The notes beneath the pieces were generated by a model. The model ran no database searches. It was not told where the DNA came from and saw only the letters and a list, made by a program, of their open reading frames with translations. The position numbers and the translations under genes are program-made. Positions 1 to 8,190 of a DNA stretch of 64,000 bases are shown piece by piece. The stretch's first letter is position 1; the number at the start of each line of letters is the position of its first letter. Location: NCBI GenBank assembly GCA_910578515.1, contig CAJTQR010000005.1, positions 124,001 to 188,000 of the forward strand, in the 5' to 3' direction. Source of the stretch: an uncultured Duncaniella sp. (lineage in GTDB: Bacteria; Bacteroidota; Bacteroidia; Bacteroidales; Muribaculaceae).

Positions 1-97
1 ACGCATGATTAATACGTTAATATTATGTGTGCGGGTTCTGTCCGCGCAAAAATCGATATGTGATAATCTTATAATCTATTAATAAAAGCATTTAACT

Positions 98-1099
98 ATG
101 AGTTATCTTAGTGATGAGAAACTGGTCATAGTCGGCGCTGCCGGTATGATTGGTTCAAATATGGCTCAGACAGCAGCCATGATGCGTCTTACACCTAACA
201 TCTGTCTATACGATACCTATGCCCCCGGGCTCGAGGGCGTGGCTGAGGAAATAGCCCATTGCGGATTCGAGGGTCTTAACCTTACTTATACTTCCGATAT
301 TAAGGAGGCGTTTAAGGATGCAAAATATATTGTTTCCTCTGGTGGAGCCGCCCGAAAGGCAGGGATGACACGTGAAGACCTTCTGCGTGGAAATGCACAG
401 ATTGCCGAGCAGCTTGGTAAGGATATCAAGATGTATTGTCCTGATGTTAAGCATGTGGTAGTGATTTTTAACCCTGCCGACATCACAGGTCTTGTGACTT
501 TATTGTATTCAGGATTGAAACCCTCACAGGTTTCTACTCTTGCTGCCCTTGACAGTACACGTCTCCGCAATGAATTGGCTAAGTATTTCCATATTCCTGC
601 CGACGAAGTTGTCAACTCTCGTACCTATGGCGGTCATGGTGAGCAGATGGCAGTCTTTGCATCAACTACCACTGTAGCTGGACAGCCGCTGTCGCAAATC
701 ATAGGCACACAGGCTCTCCCGGAACAGAAATGGGAAGAGATGAAGCAGCGGGTTATTCAGGGTGGTAAAAATATAATTGACCTTCGCGGTCGTTCGTCAT
801 TCCAGAGTCCGGCATATCTGTCAATCGAAATGATAGCCGCGGCTATGGGTGGTAAACCGTTCAGCTGGCCTGTAGGTACTTATGTTGATAACGGCACTTT
901 CAACCATATCATGATGGCTATGGAAACCACCGTGGATAAGAATGGAGTGACTGTTAAGCCTGTTAACGGTACACCGGAAGAAAAGAAAGAACTTGACCAG
1001 AGCTACCATCATCTTTGTAAACTTCGTGATGAGGTAATTTCGCTCGGCATTCTTCCTCCTATCTCACAGTGGCATGACCTTAACTCAAACATCAAGTAA
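98..1099 (+). CDS. mdh: Malate dehydrogenase
   Basis: NAD-dependent malate dehydrogenase, interconverting malate and oxaloacetate in the cytoplasm as part of the branched/reductive TCA pathway that gut Bacteroidales use to make succinate and propionate. At 333 aa it has the usual family length. Visible features are the Rossmann glycine motif GAAGMIG at residues 13-19, an Asp (D40) at the end of the second strand that fits NAD rather than NADP binding, substrate arginines R86, R92 and R155, and the catalytic pair D152 (in LDSTR) and H180 (in GGHGEQM). It stands alone: no gene is visible in the 97 bases before it and a bidirectional terminator follows. No clear -7 box was found upstream. A lactate dehydrogenase role is less likely given the ARKAGMTR substrate loop. 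Confidence 0.93.
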   Translation: MSYLSDEKLVIVGAAGMIGSNMAQTAAMMRLTPNICLYDTYAPGLEGVAEEIAHCGFEGLNLTYTSDIKEAFKDAKYIVSSGGAARKAGMTREDLLRGNAQIAEQLGKDIKMYCPDVKHVVVIFNPADITGLVTLLYSGLKPSQVSTLAALDSTRLRNELAKYFHIPADEVVNSRTYGGHGEQMAVFASTTTVAGQPLSQIIGTQALPEQKWEEMKQRVIQGGKNIIDLRGRSSFQSPAYLSIEMIAAAMGGKPFSWPVGTYVDNGTFNHIMMAMETTVDKNGVTVKPVNGTPEEKKELDQSYHHLCKLRDEVISLGILPPISQWHDLNSNIK

Positions 1100-1123
1100 G
1101 GTAACCAAAGGTAGAATATAACA

Positions 1124-1163
1124 AAGAATGGAGATATCCTTTAATAGTGATGTCTCCATTCTT
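1124..1163. terminator. Bidirectional terminator between mdh and mltG
   Basis: A 15-bp inverted repeat (1124-1138 with 1149-1163, one G-T pair) with a 10-nt loop, lying between the convergent mdh and mltG genes. A short T-rich stretch follows it on the plus side. It is probably the stop signal for mdh and may serve mltG as well. Confidence 0.75.
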
Positions 1164-1181
1164 CGTTTATAATATCAGTTG

Positions 1182-2267
1182 CTAATGAATGTTTCGGCGA
1201 TTGAGTTCTGCCTGATACCTTCGGGCATTAGCCTGATGGGTGGCATAATCTTTGGCAAAGTTGTGGTAGCCTGAAAAATCCTCTTTCGCACACATATATA
1301 TATAGTCATGTTGGGGAGCATTGAGCACAGCATCAAGAGTAGTTCCTGCCGGCACACGTATAGGTCCCGGCGGCAGTCCTTTGACCTTATATGTGTTGTA
1401 GGGAGATTCGATAGCAAGGTGCTTTCCGGTGATACGGCGTAGTGAAAAGTCTCCGCTTGCGAATTTCACGGTTGGGTCGGCTTGCAGACGTATACCTTGG
1501 TGAAGACGGTTGAGATACAGGCGTGCTACTAACGGTCGTTCATCGCGCTTGGCAGTTTCTTCCTCCACGATTGATGCTATGGTTGCCACTTCAGCGGGAG
1601 TAAGTCCTAAGGCTTTGGCTTTAGCACGGCGTTGGTCATTCCAGAAGCGGTTACGATAATCGAGAAGTCGTTTCACTACGTTGCGTGGCGATGCACTCCA
1701 GTAAAATTCATAGCTGTCAGGTATAAACGCTGCCGGAAAAGTCTGACGGTTGAAACCGCTGTCGGGTAATATTTCCTGACAAGCTTCCAGAAATTCTTCC
1801 GGGGTGCATTGCAGTTGTGCGGCTATGCGGTCAGACAATTGCTCCATGGTACGAGTACCGTTGAAAGTCACTTTCACCGGGGTTTGCCTACCGGTAGCTA
1901 TTCGCCGGCTTATGTTGAGTGCGGTTTGACCGCGTTTGATTTCATAGGCTCCTTGTGATTTCTGAGGGTTACCACCCATCAGTTTCCACAGTACGTATAC
2001 TCGAGTACCCATTGATGAGCCGAGATTTGTTTTGAGTGAGTCCTTTACGGTTGCTTTTGTGGCAGTTGAGGGGATATATACCCAATCATTTGCGCTATTG
2101 TCACCACTGTAAGGTATAAACGCGAATGCGAGTACTGAACCGATGGCTACAAATATCGCTATGACTGTAATCATGACACCTAATGAATGACGATGGAGCC
2201 ATGATTGTTTTTTCTTTTTACGTGTGCGCTTTTTAGGTGTATTTGTTGTCGGTTTTTTCCCTTCCAT
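1182..2267 (-). CDS. mltG: Endolytic murein transglycosylase MltG (YceG family)
   Basis: Membrane-anchored lytic transglycosylase that cuts nascent glycan strands in the periplasm and so sets peptidoglycan chain length. The 361-aa protein begins with a strongly basic cytoplasmic stretch, then one membrane helix (about residues 29-52), then the YceG domain. The active-site block ASIVEEETAKRDERP is present; the first Glu after SIV (E235 in this numbering) aligns with the catalytic Glu of E. coli MltG and is followed by the usual RLQADPTV segment. A longer reading (start at 2297) would overlap the merR-type gene, so I chose the ATG at 2265-2267, which lies 4 nt after that gene's stop codon. The tight spacing suggests co-transcription with the MerR-type gene. 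Confidence 0.93.
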   Translation of the reverse strand: MEGKKPTTNTPKKRTRKKKKQSWLHRHSLGVMITVIAIFVAIGSVLAFAFIPYSGDNSANDWVYIPSTATKATVKDSLKTNLGSSMGTRVYVLWKLMGGNPQKSQGAYEIKRGQTALNISRRIATGRQTPVKVTFNGTRTMEQLSDRIAAQLQCTPEEFLEACQEILPDSGFNRQTFPAAFIPDSYEFYWSASPRNVVKRLLDYRNRFWNDQRRAKAKALGLTPAEVATIASIVEEETAKRDERPLVARLYLNRLHQGIRLQADPTVKFASGDFSLRRITGKHLAIESPYNTYKVKGLPPGPIRVPAGTTLDAVLNAPQHDYIYMCAKEDFSGYHNFAKDYATHQANARRYQAELNRRNIH

Positions 2268-2271
2268 TGGT

Positions 2272-2610
2272 TTATCGTAGTTTATGCAGGGCGTCAATCA
2301 TTTCCTGCAGTCTGTTTCTGACATTTCTCAGCCTGTCGATGGCCTCGAATTTCTTGTTGACGCCATCGCGGTTTTTCCTGATGGTTTCCTGTGCGGCATC
2401 AAGTTTCAACCCCTTTTCCTTAACAAGAAAATGCACCATACGTATAGTTTCTACATCGCGCGGAGTGTAGAAGCGTGTCCCTTTGGCATTTCGTTTGGGA
2501 TTTATGATTGTAAACTGACTTTCCCAAAATCTGAGCGTCGAAGCTGGGAGATTGAGCATCTCGGCAACCTCGCTTATTTTATAATATTTTTTCTCAGTAA
2601 GTTCTTTCAT
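2272..2610 (-). CDS. MerR-family transcriptional regulator
   Basis: A 112-aa DNA-binding protein with an N-terminal MerR winged helix-turn-helix: KISEVAEMLNLPASTLRFWE at residues 11-30, then the wing with KGTRFYTPRDVE. The C-terminal part (about 80-112) is a charged helix suited to dimerisation. No effector domain and no conserved cysteines for metal or redox sensing are visible. It lies 4 nt upstream of mltG and diverges from udk, so both genes share its upstream region. This MerR-mltG pairing may be a conserved Bacteroidales arrangement. The ligand and targets cannot be read from the sequence. Confidence 0.85.
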   Translation of the reverse strand: MKELTEKKYYKISEVAEMLNLPASTLRFWESQFTIINPKRNAKGTRFYTPRDVETIRMVHFLVKEKGLKLDAAQETIRKNRDGVNKKFEAIDRLRNVRNRLQEMIDALHKLR

Positions 2611-2667
2611 TTAAATCAGTTTATAATCAAGAGGTGGATTTCTGATACAAAATTACAAAAAAATCTT

Positions 2668-2675
2668 TACCTTTG
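2668..2675 (+). promoter_or_regulatory. -7 box of the udk promoter
   Basis: TACCTTTG fits the Bacteroidota -7 consensus TAnnTTTG and lies 41 nt before the udk start codon. A clear TTTG -33 element is not visible at the expected distance, so the call rests on the -7 match and position. Confidence 0.55.
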
Positions 2676-2716
2676 CATTAACAAGAAATTATAAACTCGC
2701 CATAAGTACCCACGAT

Positions 2717-3331
2717 ATGATAATAATAGGCATTGCAGGTGGTACCGGTTCCGGAAAAACCACTGTGGTCAACAAGATAATCAATAGTCTGCCTCAAGGT
2801 GAGGTGGCTGTGCTTCCGCAGGATTCTTATTATAAGGATTCCAGCCATATCCCTGTGGAGGAACGTAGCAAAATCAATTTTGATGAACCTGCTGCTATCG
2901 AATGGTCGCTACTTGCCAAGCATATACGTGAACTTAAAGAGGGTAAAACTATCGAGATGCCTACCTATTCCTATCTCACTTGTACGCGTCAGCCGGAGAC
3001 TGTCACAGTGGAGCCGCGCGAGGTGGTGATAGTGGAGGGGATATTGGTTCTTACCGACCCAATGATGCGTGAGATGATGGATGTGAAGGTGTTTGTGGAT
3101 GCTGATGCTGATGAGCGCCTTATCCGTGTGATTGCGCGTGACTGTGTGGAACGTGGACGTACTCCTATCATGGTGCTTAACAGATATCAGGATGTATTGA
3201 AGCCCATGCATGAGATGTACATTGAGCCGTCAAAGAGATATGCGGATTTGATAGTGCCTCAGGGTGGTAGCAATGTGGTGGCGATTCAACTTTTGACCGA
3301 CTATATAGAATCACGTCTGCGCAAGGCATGA
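2717..3331 (+). CDS. udk: Uridine kinase
   Basis: Cytoplasmic pyrimidine salvage enzyme that phosphorylates uridine and cytidine to UMP and CMP. The 204-aa length is typical. The P-loop GGTGSGKT occupies residues 8-15, the nucleoside-binding QDSYYKD segment follows at about 35-41, and EGILVLTD and the lid arginines (RVIARDCVERGRTP) are intact. It is followed after 24 nt by lptB on the same strand, with no terminator between, so the two are probably transcribed together. Confidence 0.93.
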   Translation: MIIIGIAGGTGSGKTTVVNKIINSLPQGEVAVLPQDSYYKDSSHIPVEERSKINFDEPAAIEWSLLAKHIRELKEGKTIEMPTYSYLTCTRQPETVTVEPREVVIVEGILVLTDPMMREMMDVKVFVDADADERLIRVIARDCVERGRTPIMVLNRYQDVLKPMHEMYIEPSKRYADLIVPQGGSNVVAIQLLTDYIESRLRKA

Positions 3332-3355
3332 TGTGTCTGTTAATGATATTGATTT

Positions 3356-4249
3356 ATGGAGCAAAATAATATACCGGAAATAAATATTGAAATGCCTGAT
3401 GGCGCTGAGCAGCGGAACGATATTGATGCTACCGATGCGCAGGAAACTGTGGTGCTGAGAGATTCAAGCGGTCAGATTATTCCAAAGGGAACTGCCGACA
3501 AGATGGTGCTCCGTACAGATAATCTGGTTAAGAAATATGGTAAGCGTACTGTGGCTAACCATGTGTCGATTAATGTGACACAAGGTGAAATTGTGGGACT
3601 TCTTGGTCCTAATGGGGCCGGAAAAACTACCACGTTCTATATGACGGTAGGACTTATCACACCTAATGAAGGGCAGATATTTCTCAACGACCTGAATATT
3701 ACCAAATATCCGGTATATAAACGAGCTCAAAACGGTATTGGTTATCTTGCCCAGGAGCCGAGTGTATTCAGGAAACTCTCTGTAGAGAATAATATACGTG
3801 CGGTGTTGCAGATGACCAACACTTCACAGGAGTATCAGCGTGATAAACTTGAGAGTCTGATATCGGAATTCAGACTCGAGAAAGTAAGAAAAAATCTCGG
3901 TGACCAACTTTCGGGTGGTGAGCGCCGACGCACGGAGATAGCGCGATGTCTTGCCATTGACCCGAAGTTTATCATGCTTGACGAACCTTTTGCCGGCGTT
4001 GACCCTATCGCCGTTGAGGATATCCAGTCGATAGTATATCGTTTGAAGGAGAAGAATATCGGTATTCTAATCACTGACCATAATGCGCAGGAGACATTGC
4101 GTATCACTGACCGTGCGTATCTACTGTTTGAGGGTAAAATCCTTTTTCAAGGTACTTCGGAAGAACTTGCTGAGAATCCTACTGTGCGTGAGAAATATCT
4201 TGGTCGCGACTTTATGTTCTATCGCAAGAAATTCGACTATCCGGAATAA
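3356..4249 (+). CDS. lptB: LPS export ABC transporter ATP-binding protein LptB
   Basis: ATPase of the LptBFG complex that drives lipopolysaccharide from the inner membrane onto the Lpt bridge. In the 297-aa protein the Walker A is GPNGAGKT (84-91), the Q-loop Gln is 133, the signature LSGGE is 185-189, the Walker B with catalytic Glu is FIMLDE (205-210) followed by the LptB-characteristic PFAGVDP, and the switch His is H242. About 50 residues precede the ABC core, which is longer than the E. coli protein; either this is a genuine extension or translation starts at the internal Met50. It sits 24 nt after udk and converges on the phosphoethanolamine transferase gene, which also acts on the cell envelope. 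Confidence 0.92.
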   Translation: MEQNNIPEINIEMPDGAEQRNDIDATDAQETVVLRDSSGQIIPKGTADKMVLRTDNLVKKYGKRTVANHVSINVTQGEIVGLLGPNGAGKTTTFYMTVGLITPNEGQIFLNDLNITKYPVYKRAQNGIGYLAQEPSVFRKLSVENNIRAVLQMTNTSQEYQRDKLESLISEFRLEKVRKNLGDQLSGGERRRTEIARCLAIDPKFIMLDEPFAGVDPIAVEDIQSIVYRLKEKNIGILITDHNAQETLRITDRAYLLFEGKILFQGTSEELAENPTVREKYLGRDFMFYRKKFDYPE

Positions 4250-4299
4250 ATCCTTCTTTTCTTATTTTAGAAAGATATATAATTTAGCTATTTCATGAA

Positions 4300-6138
4300 T
4301 TATTCCTTGTGCGTTTGTGGTTTCATGATAGAGTCATAATCTGTCGTGCCATTTAGGATGCGTCTTGGACAGGAATATTGTGAGGAAAGTATGTCACGCG
4401 AAGGTATATAGAATGAATTTCCATCTGTTAATCCAGACAAATGGAATATCAAATGTCCGATATTATCAGTCATACCTCGTCGGGTAGTAGAGCTTTTTAT
4501 ATCATTTATTATTTCAGGGTATTTTTCTTGATATTTATTGCTGCACCATATGACAAAAGGTATCTCATACAAACAGCGGATGCTTTCCTGAGTCAATAAT
4601 CGACCACCTTTTCTGCCTAAGTTATCTTGGTAGTCGTAAACTTCTTCTCCGTGGTCTGAAAGATAGATTATAACAGCTGTTGAGTCCCTGTAGTAATCAA
4701 TGATTCGTTTTAATTGATAATCATTATATCTGCATGCATTGTCATAGTTGGCGATATCTTGTTTTTTATCTTCAGTCATCCAATTTTCTGACCTACTATA
4801 ATCGGAGGTCTTAAAATACATCCATTTATTATTTTTAGGGAATCTATTAGCAGCATTTATATGCTGTCCCATAAGATGTATCCATGTAAAATGAGGTCCG
4901 AATTCATTGGTGTGATTACGGACAAACTGGTCTATCATATCTCCGTCATAATCATGCTTTGGACCGTAAATAAAGGAATAGCAATTGTCAGTGAATACAT
5001 CAGCGGTTTGGAAATATGATAAATCTACATCGTAGGATGCTCTGAGCGAGTTTTTTGAAAAATCATTTTGATTGTCCCATAATGAAACTTTGTATCCACC
5101 CATATTTAGAATAAGAGGAAAGAATGCGGATTTATACCAGAGTTCTGAATCACCGAGAGAATTTAGGGTCATAATATTCTTGATGGATTTGGATGTATTG
5201 GCGAATGGAGTGACCATATTCTCGTATACAAACAGATTTCCAGAATCACGTTCTTGCGCTAAATTGGGGTAGGTGGGAAGAAAATAGCCGTATATGGAAG
5301 AATGGAGTTTGGAATGTGATTCTCCAATAATCAATACAACTGTTGTGTTGTCAGTTATCTTTGGAATAGATTTTGTCTCATATATTGTGGCATTTAATTT
5401 TTCCCATGCGTGGGTGGTATGTTTTAAATCATTCAAAAAAATGGTTGATAAAAGTAAATTTGTTGTAAAGTCGGAATAAATGCCTTTTATACCCCACTGG
5501 AGGCTACCCAAAATAAATAAAGTTTCGATATCGTTATTGCTGCGAGCTTCTTTTACCCTATTGAAGATTGCAAAATAATTATATACCCCAAAAACGAAAG
5601 TAAGCATAAAAAGGCAACTGAAAATATTATTGTATTTGGATGTATATAGTATTTTCGGTAGTCGCTTTTCTGAAAGTACTATTATGAGTATGAGAACGGC
5701 AAGTAAAATAAGGTATGGTAATGTTGATAATCTGAACACATAGTGGAATAGGAAATCAGAAGTTTCGGATGAATTTGTTTCTATCAGTAGAAGTAATGAT
5801 GAAGGAGAAACAGCTGTATTTAAATCAAATAAAAGAAACGCTGAAATGATGAATACAAAGAGACCTATAGAATAAAAAATCCATTTTACCCCCCCCGCAT
5901 TGTTAAATTTTTTAACAATAAATGCCGCCATATACGCTATTACCATGCTTCGTGATATTCCCGCCAGAGATGGTCCCCAATAGAATTCCCAACCACCATG
6001 CGGAAATCGGAATGGAACTATAGAGGCATTCCCACTTATCAAAAGACCGAAAATTATTAAGAATATCCAATTGTCCTTAATAGGATAAGTAATATAGGAA
6101 TATATAATGCGAAATATTGTTTTTATGTTAGGTCTCAT
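4300..6138 (-). CDS. Phosphoethanolamine transferase (EptA/CptA-like, sulfatase superfamily)
   Basis: Integral inner-membrane enzyme of the family that moves phosphoethanolamine from phosphatidylethanolamine onto lipid A or core sugars, which can change resistance to cationic peptides. The N-terminal 230 residues contain about five membrane helices; the periplasmic alkaline-phosphatase-fold domain follows. Visible motifs are VVLIIGESHSKLHSSIYGY (267-285, metal ligand E273), the nucleophile candidate T315 in ANTSKS, and YLSDHGEEVYD near residue 495, which supplies further zinc ligands. It follows hslR by 24 nt on the same strand. Base composition differs from its neighbours: 37 of 120 bases are G or C at 5521-5640 against 33 of 60 at 6241-6300, suggesting later acquisition. 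A G8 run lies in codons 81-84. The exact acceptor (lipid A or core) cannot be told from sequence. Confidence 0.83.
   Translation of the reverse strand: MRPNIKTIFRIIYSYITYPIKDNWIFLIIFGLLISGNASIVPFRFPHGGWEFYWGPSLAGISRSMVIAYMAAFIVKKFNNAGGVKWIFYSIGLFVFIISAFLLFDLNTAVSPSSLLLLIETNSSETSDFLFHYVFRLSTLPYLILLAVLILIIVLSEKRLPKILYTSKYNNIFSCLFMLTFVFGVYNYFAIFNRVKEARSNNDIETLFILGSLQWGIKGIYSDFTTNLLLSTIFLNDLKHTTHAWEKLNATIYETKSIPKITDNTTVVLIIGESHSKLHSSIYGYFLPTYPNLAQERDSGNLFVYENMVTPFANTSKSIKNIMTLNSLGDSELWYKSAFFPLILNMGGYKVSLWDNQNDFSKNSLRASYDVDLSYFQTADVFTDNCYSFIYGPKHDYDGDMIDQFVRNHTNEFGPHFTWIHLMGQHINAANRFPKNNKWMYFKTSDYSRSENWMTEDKKQDIANYDNACRYNDYQLKRIIDYYRDSTAVIIYLSDHGEEVYDYQDNLGRKGGRLLTQESIRCLYEIPFVIWCSNKYQEKYPEIINDIKSSTTRRGMTDNIGHLIFHLSGLTDGNSFYIPSRDILSSQYSCPRRILNGTTDYDSIMKPQTHKE
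5889..5919. repeat. C8/G8 homopolymer next to a 9-bp-arm hairpin inside the transferase gene
   Basis: The plus strand has eight consecutive C at 5889-5896, read as G8 across codons 81-84 of the minus-strand transferase gene. Immediately beside it, 5899-5907 and 5911-5919 are perfect 9-bp inverted repeats around a TTT loop. A slip of one base in the tract would end the protein soon after its second membrane helix. Confidence 0.9.
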
Positions 6139-6162
6139 AGCGTAATGTTATAGCGTGGATGT

Positions 6163-6588
6163 CTATTCTTCTGAGTCATCGTCGTCGAGGAAGTCGAAGT
6201 CCCAGCCGTCGGAGAGTGAGTCCGTGAATTCTGCAAGTTCTCTGCCTTCACGTTTTGTGGGGCGTCCGAGTCCTTTGCGGCGGTCTATGAAGCCAGATAT
6301 GCGCACCACGTCGAGGAGGTCGAGTTCGCTTTTTGGAGTGATATTCTCCATATAGTCCGGTACAAGCTTAGCTCCCAATCTGTTTTGTGTAAGGGCAAGT
6401 ACACGGAAGGAATATGTGACCGGTGGTTTGCGTACCTTGACAATATCGCCTACTTTGATAGTGCGGGATGGTTTGATGGGAGTGTCACCAACGTACACAC
6501 GCCCTTTCTTGCATGCCTCGGTAGCTACAGTCCTTGTCTTGAACACTCGCATAGCCCATAGCCATTTGTCTACTCGTACTTCATTCAT
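6163..6588 (-). CDS. hslR: S4-domain RNA-binding protein, Hsp15 family
   Basis: A 141-aa protein with an N-terminal S4 RNA-binding fold (about residues 4-62: RVDKWLWAMRVFKTRTVATE, then KKGRVYVGD). Hsp15 in E. coli binds 50S subunits carrying stalled peptidyl-tRNA and helps recycle them; the related RqcP has a similar ribosome-rescue role. The C-terminal tail is basic and then very acidic, ending DDDDSEE. It lies 37 nt downstream of pth, whose product also deals with peptidyl-tRNA, so a shared ribosome-rescue theme is plausible. A nearby orphan S4 protein of other function cannot be excluded. Confidence 0.85.
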   Translation of the reverse strand: MNEVRVDKWLWAMRVFKTRTVATEACKKGRVYVGDTPIKPSRTIKVGDIVKVRKPPVTYSFRVLALTQNRLGAKLVPDYMENITPKSELDLLDVVRISGFIDRRKGLGRPTKREGRELAEFTDSLSDGWDFDFLDDDDSEE

Positions 6589-6625
6589 GCTTACGTCCGA
6601 ATAATAAGATGTGGATGTAAAGTAA

Positions 6626-7189
6626 TTATTTGTTATTATAACTATTCATTGCGGTCTGGATACCAGCCAGGCAGAATGTTTTGATTGCCTCAACCGCTAT
6701 TTTTATACGTTCGGGCATCAGTTTCTCCTCGTCGGGAGTGAATTGCCCCAACACATAGTCAACCTGGGTCCCTCTGGGAAAATCGTTCCCAATGCCGAAT
6801 TTCAATCGTGGATAATTCTGAGTGCCAAGCATCTGGGCAATATTCTTCAGCCCATTATGTCCGGCGTCGCTGCCTCGGGGTTTAATACGTATAGCTCCGA
6901 AGGGTAGGGCACAGTCGTCCACAATCACGAGGATGTTATCAATCTCAATTCCTTCCTTTTCTTTCCAGTATCTGACGGCATTGCCTGACAAATTCATATA
7001 TGTGGAAGGTTTAAGCACAACCAATTGGGCGTTCTTAACCCTCATGCGGGCAATGTCGCCGTATCGTTCGGTGGAGAATGAAGCATCTGCGCTTTCCACC
7101 AGTGCATCAGCTATGCGGAAACCGGCGTTGTGGCGCGTGGCGGCATATTCTGCTCCTATGTTGCCGAGACCTACTATGAGATATTTCAT
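6626..7189 (-). CDS. pth: Peptidyl-tRNA hydrolase
   Basis: Cytoplasmic esterase that frees tRNA from prematurely released peptidyl-tRNA. The 187-aa protein carries the family's key positions: N10, catalytic H20 in RHNAGF, N66 in MNLSGN, the D91/D92 pair in VDDCALPFG, and N112 in AGHNGLKN. It is followed by hslR and then the phosphoethanolamine transferase on the same strand. A strong terminator separates it from rplY upstream, so it needs its own promoter or depends on readthrough; no convincing -7 box was seen in the 56 bases available. The rplY-pth order is widely conserved in bacteria. Confidence 0.95.
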   Translation of the reverse strand: MKYLIVGLGNIGAEYAATRHNAGFRIADALVESADASFSTERYGDIARMRVKNAQLVVLKPSTYMNLSGNAVRYWKEKEGIEIDNILVIVDDCALPFGAIRIKPRGSDAGHNGLKNIAQMLGTQNYPRLKFGIGNDFPRGTQVDYVLGQFTPDEEKLMPERIKIAVEAIKTFCLAGIQTAMNSYNNK

Positions 7190-7245
7190 GAGTCTGTTGA
7201 TATGTTTGATTGATTACAGAGAGTGTGATAGTGTATGCTATACAA

Positions 7246-7283
7246 AAACAGATTTTCTCCCTGAAAAGCGAGAAAATCTGTTT
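7246..7283 (-). terminator. Terminator after rplY
   Basis: Perfect 14-bp inverted repeat (7246-7259 with 7270-7283), loop 10 nt, 40 nt past the rplY stop codon. On the minus strand it is followed by TTTTTGTATA, as expected of an intrinsic terminator. Confidence 0.85.
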
Positions 7284-7322
7284 GAAAGTTTATTGGTGAA
7301 TCTCTTCACCTTGCGATGTCTA

Positions 7323-7970
7323 TTACTGAGCGTTAGCCTGAGCACCACGAGCGGCACGAGTGAGCTGAACAGCGCAGACAACAGCATTCTTGGCGTTAAC
7401 CAGTTCGAGACCGTCGAAGTGGAGTTCGCCAATCTGAAGAGTCTTGCCGAGACCGAGGTGGTCAACGTTGATAACCACACGTTCGGGGATTTCAGTATAG
7501 ATAGCTTTCACGCGGATTTTCTTCATAGAAAGAGTGAGCTTACCACCGGCTTTAACACCTTCTGCGTGACCTTCAAGCTTAACGGGTACTTCGATAGTTA
7601 CAGGTTTCTTATCGCTTACTTCGAGCAGGTCGATGTGGAGGACAGAATCCTTAACGGGGTGGAACTGTATATCCTTGAGGACAGCCATACGCTTTTCACC
7701 GTTAACAGTGAGTTCGATAGCGAAGATGTCGGGGGTATAGATGAGCTTGCGCACTGCATCGCGGTCAACTACGAGGTCAGTAGTGATAAGACCTTTGCCA
7801 TTACCGATTTCTACGATTTTTTCACCGGGCTTAAGAGCTTTTTCGTAGGGAAGAGTTACGATTTCGCCACCATTGAGAACCACGGGAATTTTGTTTTCCT
7901 TGCGGATAGCCTTAGCAGCCTTCTTTCCGAGGTCGGTACGGGGCTCAGCTGTCAGTTGAAATGTCTTCAT
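7323..7970 (-). CDS. rplY: 50S ribosomal protein L25 (bL25), CTC/general-stress type
   Basis: Binds 5S rRNA in the large subunit. The 215-aa length marks the two-domain TL5/CTC form rather than the 94-aa E. coli form. The N-terminal 5S-binding domain (about 1-90) begins MKTFQLTAEPRTDLGKK and includes IPVVLNGG; the C-terminal beta domain (about 95-185) contains VPVKLEGHAEGVKAGG and PERVVINVDHLGLG. The tail is Ala/Gln-rich. It precedes pth on the same strand but is separated from it by a strong hairpin, so its transcription is probably mostly monocistronic. Confidence 0.95.
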   Translation of the reverse strand: MKTFQLTAEPRTDLGKKAAKAIRKENKIPVVLNGGEIVTLPYEKALKPGEKIVEIGNGKGLITTDLVVDRDAVRKLIYTPDIFAIELTVNGEKRMAVLKDIQFHPVKDSVLHIDLLEVSDKKPVTIEVPVKLEGHAEGVKAGGKLTLSMKKIRVKAIYTEIPERVVINVDHLGLGKTLQIGELHFDGLELVNAKNAVVCAVQLTRAARGAQANAQ

Positions 7971-8063
7971 TTCTGGTTTTGTTTAGATTGTGTTACTCAA
8001 AATTAAGTTGTTAATTCACATGCTCCTTAATTTCCCATCACACGGGATGCTAAAAAGCGACTG

Positions 8064-8071
8064 CAAAGTTA
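8064..8071 (-). promoter_or_regulatory. -7 box upstream of rplY
   Basis: On the minus strand the sequence reads TAACTTTG, a TAnnTTTG match, 94 nt before the rplY start. No good -33 element was seen. Confidence 0.45.
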
Positions 8072-8129
8072 ATAATTTTTATCGAGGTTATAATGCTATT
8101 GTTAATTCTTTCAGATATTTTAACAAAAT

Positions 8130-8164
8130 CAAAGGTCATGCCCATTTATGTGGCACGACCTTTG
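8130..8164 (-). terminator. Terminator of the etfBA-acyl-CoA dehydrogenase operon
   Basis: Inverted repeat CAAAGGTC...GACCTTTG, extended by GCC/GGC pairs, 27 nt after the dehydrogenase stop codon. On the minus strand it is followed by ATTTTGTTAAAA. Confidence 0.75.
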
Positions 8165-8190
8165 AAATATATTGGTGATAAGATATATGC

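Noticed and set aside
1..97. Leading 97 bases, checked for a promoter or gene end
   Set aside because: No -7 match in the right place and no reading frame; nothing can be supported.
6822..8006. A 394-codon open frame on the plus strand
   Set aside because: It lies wholly antisense to pth and rplY, both complete and strongly conserved. It has no family resemblance and arises from their codon bias.
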